From assembly GCA_049320945.1 (NCBI GenBank), contig JBMOQT010000179.1, positions 1-7,368 on the forward strand: DNA of 7,368 bases, given 5' to 3'. The notes below the pieces were generated by a model. The model was not told where the DNA came from and ran no database searches. It saw only the letters and a list, made by a program, of their open reading frames with translations. A program made the translations under genes and the position numbers. This stretch comes from DYIB01 sp049320945 (GTDB lineage Bacteria; Pseudomonadota; Gammaproteobacteria; Burkholderiales; Rhodocyclaceae). Positions 1 to 5,651 of this stretch are shown in pieces (within the stretch, counting starts at the first letter, position 1; each line of letters starts with the position of its first letter).

Positions 1-109
1 CGCCGTTGGCGGCCAGTCCGGCCGCCAGGCCATGGACGGCCTTGTTGGTGCCCACCCGCAGCGGCCCGCCCTGGGCCGGGAAGTGCTTGAGATACAGGGC
101 GACTTTCAT
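1..109 (-). CDS. Glycosyltransferase, family-4-like N-terminus (partial, cut by left edge)
   Basis: Only the first 36 codons are visible. The start ATG is at 109-107. The protein opens with MKVALYLKHFPAQGG, then LRVGTNKAVHGLAAGLAANG. A short beta strand, a glycine-rich turn and an alanine-rich helix are what one expects at the start of a GT-B fold glycosyltransferase (GT4-like N-terminal domain). In such a protein the first strand and loop belong to the acceptor-side Rossmann domain. The start overlaps the stop of the upstream pyruvyl transferase gene in an ATGA arrangement (4 nt shared), so translational coupling is likely. A GGAGG lies about 10 nt upstream, which is a long spacing. The inferred role is to add one sugar to the lipid-linked EPS repeat unit in the cytoplasm. 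Donor, acceptor and linkage cannot be inferred, and the family call rests on a short N-terminus plus context. Confidence 0.7.
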   Translation of the reverse strand, partial: MKVALYLKHFPAQGGPLRVGTNKAVHGLAAGLAANG

Positions 110-1305
110 AGGCCGGCGGCCTCCGGCAGATAGCTGTGCTGTGCCACCTGCTCCAGGAAGCGGCGCGCCGCCCGGCGCGTCTGCTCGAGGGCGGCGCAGG
201 CGGGCGTGGGCAGTTGCGGCCCGGCGCGCAGCAGGCGCTGCAGTTCGGCGACGATGCGCGCCAGCGCATCGTCCACGGTGAAGCTGTGGCGGCCCAGGTC
301 CAGGGTGTCGAAAAAATTGCCCAGTTTGGGCGTGGCGCTGTAGCCGATCACCGGCACGCCTTGCGCCAGTCCGATGATGGCGGCATGAAGCCGGGTCGCC
401 ACCACGGCGCAGCTGTCGCGCATCAGCCCACGCAGCTGGTCGAGGCTGCGTCCCGGGTGCAGTTCGACACCGCTGGCGGCAAGCCGGCCGAGGACGCGGG
501 CCGCCGGCGCCAGGTCCTGGGCGGTGCCGGTGGTAAATAACGCCGCCTTCGCCCCTGGCGCCCGCTCCAGCACGCGCTGCACCAGGCGCACCACGCCGTC
601 CTCGTAGCGCTGCTGCAAGTCGCCTTGGGCTGCCGGCACGTGGCTGACATTGACCGCCAGCAGGTAGCGCCGCCCCGCGGCGTCGGGCGGCTGCACAAGG
701 CCCGGTGCCAGGGCGAAGTCGCCGAACACCGGCACCTCCCTCTGGGCCAGCTGGGCGATGCGCCGGGCGCTGGCCCGGTCGCGCACGGCGATGAAGTCGC
801 ACAGGTCCACGAACTCCCGCACTATCCCCCGCCCGCGCCACGACCAGTGGCCTTCGGCGCTGCAGCCCAGGCACAGCAGGGGCTTGCGCAGCCGGCGCGC
901 CGCCCAGGTGAGCGCCGCCAGGGATTGGGGAAAGTGCAGATTGCTGTCCATGAGCAGGGCGCCGCCGCCCACGCAGATGGCGTCGCACTGGACCAGTTGG
1001 GGCAGCAGGCGCTTGATCAGGAACTGCTGGCGCCAGCCGCGCACCAGGCGCTTGGCCGCGGGCACGGCGGCGAGCGAAGCCCGGAGGTCGAAGGCGTCGG
1101 GCGCCCTGTCAGCCGTAACACCCGGACGCGGGCCGGCGGACGGGCGCAGGGCGCCGAAATCGTAGCAGCGCACGCGCCAGCCGCACTCGGCGAAGAAGTG
1201 CAGCACGCCTTCGTGGATGGCGTGATCGCCGATGTTGGTCTCGCTCCACTCGCCGAATGCGGCTACCACCGGCTGGCGCAGGTGCAGATCGCGATTATCA
1301 TTCAT
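106..1305 (-). CDS. Polysaccharide pyruvyl transferase family protein
   Basis: With the start at 1305 the protein has 399 residues. Features resembling the PS_pyruv_trans family (CsaB/WcaK-like, GT-B-type fold) are NIGDHAIHEG at residues 24-33, a hydrophobic strand ending in GGG at 113-115, RDRAS at 175-179, a TRLHA segment at 304-308, and GYSATPKLGNFF at 321-332. RLHA followed by G-Y-x(4)-K is typical of the family C-terminal half. The expected reaction is transfer of pyruvate from phosphoenolpyruvate to a sugar as a ketal, giving the polymer negative charge; the acceptor sugar is unknown. I chose ATG at 1305 because GAGGAA lies 6 nt upstream. A longer reading from 1353 would add 16 residues, most of them encoded by a noncoding-looking repeat. 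The stop overlaps the next gene, a glycosyltransferase, by 4 nt. Some family members have other or unknown activities, so the reaction is inferred. Confidence 0.88.
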   Translation of the reverse strand: MNDNRDLHLRQPVVAAFGEWSETNIGDHAIHEGVLHFFAECGWRVRCYDFGALRPSAGPRPGVTADRAPDAFDLRASLAAVPAAKRLVRGWRQQFLIKRLLPQLVQCDAICVGGGALLMDSNLHFPQSLAALTWAARRLRKPLLCLGCSAEGHWSWRGRGIVREFVDLCDFIAVRDRASARRIAQLAQREVPVFGDFALAPGLVQPPDAAGRRYLLAVNVSHVPAAQGDLQQRYEDGVVRLVQRVLERAPGAKAALFTTGTAQDLAPAARVLGRLAASGVELHPGRSLDQLRGLMRDSCAVVATRLHAAIIGLAQGVPVIGYSATPKLGNFFDTLDLGRHSFTVDDALARIVAELQRLLRAGPQLPTPACAALEQTRRAARRFLEQVAQHSYLPEAAGL

Positions 1306-1311
1306 CCTGAA

Positions 1312-1317
1312 TTCCTC
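1312..1317 (-). promoter_or_regulatory. Ribosome binding site of the pyruvyl transferase gene
   Basis: On the minus strand GAGGAA stands 6 nt before the ATG at 1305. It decides this start over the in-frame ATG at 1353. The site abuts, and by two bases overlaps, the ACAGAG repeat (minus-strand end ...GTGGTGA), so the repeat supplies part of the ribosome-binding context. Confidence 0.6.
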
Positions 1318-1342
1318 ACCACAGAGACACAGAGGCACAGAG
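1316..1342. repeat. Intergenic ACAGAG repeat, three units with 8-bp period
   Basis: On the plus strand, after TCACC, the hexamer ACAGAG occurs three times at exact 8-bp steps (1321, 1329, 1337), separated by AC and GC. The minus strand reads as CTCTGTG-type units ending in GGTGA. The stretch is clearly less GC-rich than the genes on both sides. Translated on the plus strand it gives TTETQRHR. From memory, this peptide and this DNA motif recur in many unrelated bacterial genomes as a dispersed intergenic repeat that is often miscalled as coding; I could not run a search to confirm this. It sits in the 57-nt spacer between the flippase stop (1363) and the pyruvyl transferase start (1305). Confidence 0.75.
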
Positions 1343-1347
1343 TTCAT

Positions 1348-1360
1348 AGACATGATGTCT
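1348..1360. repeat. 13-bp palindrome just after the flippase stop
   Basis: AGACAT, one central base, then ATGTCT: a perfect 6-bp dyad beginning 2 nt past the flippase stop codon. As RNA it could form a 5-bp stem with a 3-nt loop, which is weak and has no U tract, so it is not a convincing terminator. It may be the edge of the repeat element next to it, or chance. Confidence 0.4.
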
Positions 1361-1362
1361 TT

Positions 1363-2679
1363 CTAAGCTGCGGCCGGCAGCGCCGGATTCACCAGGCGCC
1401 GATAGACCAGCCACGTGGACAGGAACAGGACGCTGCTGATGAGGATGCTGGACAGGGGCACGCCCCATATCCCCAGCGCGACGATGAGGGCTACGCCCGC
1501 CGTCATCAGCAAGGCGACGGGCAGCAGGTTCACCAGGAACAGGGACCGGGGCGAGCCCATGGACATCACCGCCACTTCCATGGGGAACTTCAAGAAGGCG
1601 ATAATCTGCGCCACGGTGGCAAGCGCCAGGATGGCGCCCAGCCCCAGGCCCGCGAACTTGCCGCCGTAGACCAAGCCCAGCACCTGCTCCGGCAGGACGA
1701 TGAGCACCACCGCCACCGGAGCCAAGGGCAGGAACAGGCGCGCGGAAACGTGCTTCACCCAGTGGGCCAGGCCGGCGTGGCCGCTCGCCTGGAAGGCGAC
1801 GCTGGCGCGCGCCGGCAGATAGGCGAAGGCCGCCTGGCGCAGGGGGTTGATGATGTTCACCAAGTGGATCGCGGCACGGTACAGGCCCACGGATTCGGCC
1901 CCCAGCAGAGCCCCCACCACCCAGGCATGGCCGTTGGCGCCCATCCAGGTGACCACGTTCTGGGCCAGCAGCCAGCGGCCGAATTCCCACACCTGGGCCC
2001 ACACGGCGCGCAGCCGCTGCCCGAAGGCGCGGGCCTCGAAGCCCAGATGGCCGCGCAGCTGCCACAGACCCAGCAGCAGCGCCGCCAGGGACGAGGCGCC
2101 GAAGATCAGCAGCGCCGACGACGCCTTGAGCAGCTCCGGCCCGCCATGGCGCACCAGCAGCCCTACCCCCAGGAGCTGCAGCCCATAGGACAGCAGGTCG
2201 TTCACGGCGGCGCTGCGCGACTCGCTGCGGGTGTACAGCACGCGCCGCACGAACTCCTGGGCCATCCAGGGCGGTGCCGCCAGGGACAAGGCGAGCAGTG
2301 CGCCGCCGGCTTCCGCGGAGAAGTAGCGCCGCGTCACGACGCCGGCCAGGGCCAGGATCAAGCACACCAGGACGCCGGCAGCCAGCTGCACGGCCAACAG
2401 CGCGCCGGTGAAGCGCCGGTACTCCTGCGCCGCCAGCTTGGCGCCCAGGATGTTGTGGGGCTGGGTCACCAGGGAGGTCTGCAGGCTGGTGAGCAGCAGC
2501 AGTCCCGTGTGGGCCAGCACGAACACGCCGAACTGGGCCGGCGGCAGGAAGCGCGCCAGCAACAGGATGGACAGGAAGTTGGCGGCGCTGACGATGGACT
2601 GGTCGATCACGCTCCAGCCCGCCCGCCGGTACTTGCTCAGCAGGCGGCCGCCGAACCCTGATGCCCATGGCCGCTCCAT
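1363..2679 (-). CDS. Wzx-type lipid-linked oligosaccharide flippase
   Basis: This 438-residue integral membrane protein belongs by appearance to the polysaccharide transporter branch of the MOP superfamily (Polysacc_synt / Wzx). The N-terminus is amphipathic and basic (residues 1-25). Strongly hydrophobic segments follow near 30-45, 52-72, 92-115, 125-140, 162-176, 187-207, 237-262, 315-337, 346-365, 380-403 and 408-427, so 11 to 13 helices are plausible. GLYRAAIHLVNIINPL at 265-280 resembles the mid-protein signature of these flippases. The expected role is to move undecaprenyl-diphosphate-linked EPS repeat units from the cytoplasmic to the periplasmic face of the inner membrane, before polymerisation by a Wzy that is not in the window. 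The start ATG shares one base with the fcl stop (TGATG), which suggests translational coupling. A Wzx implies a Wzx/Wzy pathway rather than an ABC-transporter or synthase pathway. Substrate specificity cannot be read from sequence, so I give no symbol. Confidence 0.88.
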   Translation of the reverse strand: MERPWASGFGGRLLSKYRRAGWSVIDQSIVSAANFLSILLLARFLPPAQFGVFVLAHTGLLLLTSLQTSLVTQPHNILGAKLAAQEYRRFTGALLAVQLAAGVLVCLILALAGVVTRRYFSAEAGGALLALSLAAPPWMAQEFVRRVLYTRSESRSAAVNDLLSYGLQLLGVGLLVRHGGPELLKASSALLIFGASSLAALLLGLWQLRGHLGFEARAFGQRLRAVWAQVWEFGRWLLAQNVVTWMGANGHAWVVGALLGAESVGLYRAAIHLVNIINPLRQAAFAYLPARASVAFQASGHAGLAHWVKHVSARLFLPLAPVAVVLIVLPEQVLGLVYGGKFAGLGLGAILALATVAQIIAFLKFPMEVAVMSMGSPRSLFLVNLLPVALLMTAGVALIVALGIWGVPLSSILISSVLFLSTWLVYRRLVNPALPAAA

Positions 2680-3620
2680 CAGGCGGCATCACGCAAACGG
2701 TAGCCCTCATACACCATCTGTATCCCTTGACGCAGATCGATGCGGGCGGTCCACCCCAGGTTGGTCAGCCGGCTCACGTCCAGCAGCTTGCGCGGGGTGC
2801 CGTCGGGCTTGGTTTCGTCGAAGTCGAGCTCTGCCTCCAGCCCGACCACCTCCAGGACCAGCTGGGCCAGCTCGCGGATGGTAAGGTCGCTCCCCGTGCC
2901 CACGTTGTAGATGCCCTCGCGCACGCCCTGCTCCATGAGGAACACGCAGGCGTCCGCCAGGTCGTCCACGTGCAGGAACTCGCGCCGCGGCCGCCCCGAG
3001 CCCCACACCACGATGCGCCTCCTGCCCTGCAGCAGCGCCTCGTGGGCCTTGCGCAGCAGCGCCGGCAGGACGTGGCTCGATTGCAGGTCGTAGTTGTCGT
3101 TGGGGCCGTAGAGGTTGGTCGGCATGACGGACAGGTAGGCGGTGCCGTGCTGCTGGTTGAACGACTCGCACAGCTTGATGCCGGCGATCTTGGCGACGGC
3201 GTAGGGCTCGTTGGTCTGCTCCAGGGGCCCGGTGAGCAGATAGTCCTCCCGGATCGGCTGGGGGCAGTCGCGCGGATAGATGCAGCTCGAGCCCAGGAAC
3301 AGCAGCCGCTGCACCCCCGCCCGCCAGGCCGCTTCGATCACGTTGGCCTCGATCATCAGGTTCTGGTAGATGAAGTCGGCGCGGTAGGTGTTGTTGGCCA
3401 GGATGCCACCCACCTTGGCCGCCGCCAGGAACACGAAGTCGGGCTTCTGCTCCGCCATGAAGCGGCGCACCGCCGCCTGGTCGATGAGATCGAGCTCGGC
3501 GTGGCTGCGGGTGATCAGATTGCGGTAGCCGCCCCGCTCCAGGCGCCGCACCAGGGCCGAGCCCACCATGCCCCGGTGGCCGGCCACGTAAATACGTGAA
3601 TCGCGGTCGATGTCATTCAT
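2679..3620 (-). CDS. fcl: GDP-L-fucose synthase (GDP-4-keto-6-deoxy-D-mannose 3,5-epimerase/4-reductase)
   Basis: The protein has 313 residues, the usual length for this extended short-chain dehydrogenase/reductase. The NADPH-binding motif is GHRGMVG at 14-20. The catalytic set is visible: SSCIYP at 111-116, and Tyr140-x3-Lys144 in EPYAVAKIAG. Cys113 and His183 fall where the epimerase acid/base pair Cys109/His179 lies in the E. coli enzyme (constant offset of 4). NLYGPNDNYD at 169-178 and the REFLHVDD segment are also typical. It epimerises C3 and C5 and reduces C4 of GDP-4-keto-6-deoxymannose to give GDP-L-fucose. The Cys/His pair argues against the simple reductase Rmd, which makes GDP-D-rhamnose. 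Its start lies inside the 3' end of gmd (8-nt overlap), so product and substrate enzymes are translated together. The visible Shine-Dalgarno is modest (GAGG about 12 nt upstream), which fits coupling to gmd. Confidence 0.96.
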   Translation of the reverse strand: MNDIDRDSRIYVAGHRGMVGSALVRRLERGGYRNLITRSHAELDLIDQAAVRRFMAEQKPDFVFLAAAKVGGILANNTYRADFIYQNLMIEANVIEAAWRAGVQRLLFLGSSCIYPRDCPQPIREDYLLTGPLEQTNEPYAVAKIAGIKLCESFNQQHGTAYLSVMPTNLYGPNDNYDLQSSHVLPALLRKAHEALLQGRRRIVVWGSGRPRREFLHVDDLADACVFLMEQGVREGIYNVGTGSDLTIRELAQLVLEVVGLEAELDFDETKPDGTPRKLLDVSRLTNLGWTARIDLRQGIQMVYEGYRLRDAA

Positions 3621-4728
3621 GGCAGTCCAATACCTCGTATCCGTTTTGACGCACCAGTTGATCGCGCCGGGCGATCTTCAGGTCCTCACGCATCATCTCT
3701 GCCACGAGCTCGGGGAAGCGCACGCGCGGCGACCAGCCCAGCTTCTCGCGCGCCTTGCTGGCGTCGCCCAGCAGGGTCTCCACCTCCGTGGGGCGGAAGT
3801 AGCGGGGATCGACGCGCACGATGCATTGCCCTGGGCGCAGGGGCGTGTCGCCGCGCTCGGCGACGGCGTCCACCACGCCCCTCTCTTCCATGCCGCTGCC
3901 CTGCCACTGCAGGCGCAGCCCCAGCTCGGCGGCCGCGGCGTCCACGAACTGGCGCACCGTGTACTGCTCGCCGGTGGCGATGACGAAATCCTCGGGCCGG
4001 TCCTGCTGGAGCATCAGCCACTGCATCTCCACGTAGTCGCGCGCATGGCCCCAGTCGCGCCTGGCGTCCAGGTTGCCCAGGTAGAGGCAGTGCTGCAGGC
4101 CAAGGTAGATGCGCGCCAGCGCCCGGGTGATCTTGCGCGTGACGAAGGTCTCACCGCGCCGGGGCGACTCGTGGTTGAACAGGATGCCGTTGCAGGCGTA
4201 CATGCCGTAGGCCTCGCGGTAGTTCACCGTGATCCAGTAGGCATAGAGCTTGGCGGCGGCATAGGGGCTGCGCGGATAGAAGGGCGTGGTCTCGCGCTGG
4301 GGCGTCTCCTGCACCTTGCCGAACAGCTCGGAGGTGGACGCCTGGTAGAAGCGCGTGTGGTCCTCCAGGCCCAGGATGCGGATGGCCTCCAGCAGGCGCA
4401 GGGTGCCCAGGCCGTCGGAGTTGGCCGTGTACTCGGGTTCCTCGAAGGAAACCGCCACATGGCTCTGGGCCGCCAGGTTGTAGATCTCGTCCGGCTTCAC
4501 CATCTGCACCACGCGCACCAGGCTGCTGGAGTCGGTCATGTCGCCGTAGTGCAGGATCAGGCGCCGCCTTTTGACGTGGGGGTCCTGGTACAGGTGGTCG
4601 ATGCGGTCGGTGTTGAACAGGGAACTGCGGCGCTTGATGCCATGCACCTCGTAGCCCTTGTCGAGGAGCAGCTCCGCCAGGTAGGCGCCGTCTTGCCCGG
4701 TGATGCCTGTGATCAATGCTTTCTTCAT
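3613..4728 (-). CDS. gmd: GDP-mannose 4,6-dehydratase
   Basis: The protein has 371 residues, close to the family norm. The NADP-binding motif GITGQDG is at 8-14, followed by AYLAELLL. YNLAAQSHV at 83-91 is highly conserved. The catalytic residues are Thr132, Glu134 (STSELFG) and Tyr156-x3-Lys160 (SPYAAAKLYAYW), one position lower than in the E. coli enzyme. FNHESPRRGETFVTRKI and the RDWGHARDYVE segment are also hallmark stretches of GMD. It converts GDP-D-mannose to GDP-4-keto-6-deoxy-D-mannose in the cytosol, the shared first step to GDP-fucose, GDP-rhamnose and related sugars. Here the next gene is fcl, so the flux goes to GDP-L-fucose. AGGAG stands 5 nt before the ATG. The gene follows epsG by 22 nt and overlaps fcl by 8 nt. 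GDP-mannose supply genes (manA/manB/manC) are not in this window. Confidence 0.97.
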   Translation of the reverse strand: MKKALITGITGQDGAYLAELLLDKGYEVHGIKRRSSLFNTDRIDHLYQDPHVKRRRLILHYGDMTDSSSLVRVVQMVKPDEIYNLAAQSHVAVSFEEPEYTANSDGLGTLRLLEAIRILGLEDHTRFYQASTSELFGKVQETPQRETTPFYPRSPYAAAKLYAYWITVNYREAYGMYACNGILFNHESPRRGETFVTRKITRALARIYLGLQHCLYLGNLDARRDWGHARDYVEMQWLMLQQDRPEDFVIATGEQYTVRQFVDAAAAELGLRLQWQGSGMEERGVVDAVAERGDTPLRPGQCIVRVDPRYFRPTEVETLLGDASKAREKLGWSPRVRFPELVAEMMREDLKIARRDQLVRQNGYEVLDCHE

Positions 4729-4733
4729 GTCCG

Positions 4734-4738
4734 CTCCT
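4734..4738 (-). promoter_or_regulatory. Ribosome binding site of gmd
   Basis: A minus-strand AGGAG lies 5 nt before the gmd ATG (4728-4726), inside the 22-nt gap after epsG. It is a near-consensus Shine-Dalgarno, stronger than those of fcl and epsG, so gmd can initiate independently within the operon. Confidence 0.65.
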
Positions 4739-4750
4739 GGATGGTTGGGG

Positions 4751-5638
4751 TCAGAACCGGTTGAGCACGGTGCCCACCAGCTCCGCGCCGTAATCGTCGA
4801 TGTGCCTGGCCAGCGTCTGCAGTTCGGTGAGGCGCGAAGCGTCCTGGCGCGCGATCATTACCGCGCCGCCGGCGCGCGCGGCGATGGTCTGGGCATCCGA
4901 GCCCCGGACGCCGGCCGGGGTGTCCAGCAGCACGAACTCGTAGCGCCGCGTCACCTCGCTCAGCAGGCGCTTGAACTCGGAGCGGCCGAGCAGCTCCAGG
5001 GGGTTGGGCGGCACCGTACCCGCCGGCAGCACGCTCAGGTTGCCGAAGTAGGGAATGGTCTCGATGGCCTCCAGCCAGCCGCGCCCGGCGAGCAGGTTGG
5101 ACAGCCCCGCCTGGTTGGCCAGGTTGAAGATCCGGTGCTGGCGCGGCGAGCGCAGGTCGGCGTCGATCAGCAGGGTGTTGCCGCCCCACTGGGAGAAGGC
5201 CACCGCCAGGTTGGCGGCCAGGTAGCTGCGGCCGTCCCCCGTCTGCGGGCTGACCACCGCCAGGGTCTTGTGGCCGGCGTCGAACCAGCGCACCAGCAGC
5301 TCGGAGCGCAGGTCGCGCAGCGCTTCGGCCTGGGCGCTGTAGGGCTGATGGGCGGCGATCAGCTCGGCACCCAGCACCGCCTCGCCCGGGCTCAGGTAGG
5401 GGTAGCCGAACTGCACCGCCAGGGCGTACTGCACGTCCGCCTTGCTCACCAGGCGCAGCTTCAGTGCCGCCTCGCCGAAGCGCAGCCCTTTCTTCTTGTG
5501 CAGGTCGAACACCCGGTCCACGTCGGCGCGCTTGAGCTTGCCGGCATCCACCAGGATGCGGCCGATGGTGCGCTCGTCGGTGAGCGGTGTGCCCTCCCGG
5601 ATCTCCGGCTCGCGGCTGCGCATGAAGTTGTTGTCCAT
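4751..5638 (-). CDS. epsG: EpsG-type chain-length tyrosine kinase (BY-kinase-like) with N-terminal MshEN/GspE-N-like domain
   Basis: The protein has 295 residues and no membrane segment, so it is probably cytoplasmic and anchored through EpsF. Two parts are visible. Residues about 20-82 resemble the MshEN / T2SSE N-terminal domain, with two similar halves (24-47 and 53-76; see findings). Residues about 100-295 form a P-loop ATPase of the bacterial tyrosine kinase/CpsD-Wzc class: Walker A SPQTGDGRSY at 130-139, Walker A' LLIDADLR at 156-163 and Walker B FVLLDTP at 235-241. The Walker A reads G-D-G-R-S-Y instead of the usual G-x-G-K-S/T. The chain ends in VGTVLNRF, as I recall for the EpsG family, with no tyrosine cluster. 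Its presumed role is to cycle with EpsF to set polymer length and coordinate export. The start at 5638 is 13 nt after epsF, with only a weak GGA as Shine-Dalgarno. Kinase activity is inferred from the family. Confidence 0.88.
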   Translation of the reverse strand: MDNNFMRSREPEIREGTPLTDERTIGRILVDAGKLKRADVDRVFDLHKKKGLRFGEAALKLRLVSKADVQYALAVQFGYPYLSPGEAVLGAELIAAHQPYSAQAEALRDLRSELLVRWFDAGHKTLAVVSPQTGDGRSYLAANLAVAFSQWGGNTLLIDADLRSPRQHRIFNLANQAGLSNLLAGRGWLEAIETIPYFGNLSVLPAGTVPPNPLELLGRSEFKRLLSEVTRRYEFVLLDTPAGVRGSDAQTIAARAGGAVMIARQDASRLTELQTLARHIDDYGAELVGTVLNRF

Positions 5639-5651
5639 GGTTGGTCCGTGT

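Noticed and set aside
1306..1353. Upstream ATG at 1353 as start of the pyruvyl transferase
   Set aside because: The extra 16 residues would be encoded mostly by the ACAGAG repeat and look unlike the family, while GAGGAA is well placed for the ATG at 1305.
625..2661. Very long (678-codon) open frame on the plus strand antisense to the flippase and pyruvyl transferase genes
   Set aside because: Its translation is dominated by Gln, His, Gly and Arg, with no domain-like or hydrophobic pattern, as expected opposite GC-rich coding DNA where stops are rare. It also reads straight through the intergenic repeat. The minus-strand genes have clear family motifs.
1316..2710. 464-codon minus-strand frame overlapping the flippase gene
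   Set aside because: It is an Arg/Gly/Ala/Pro-rich shadow of the flippase frame with no membrane segments or motifs. The flippase frame has the right length, coupling and hydrophobic pattern.
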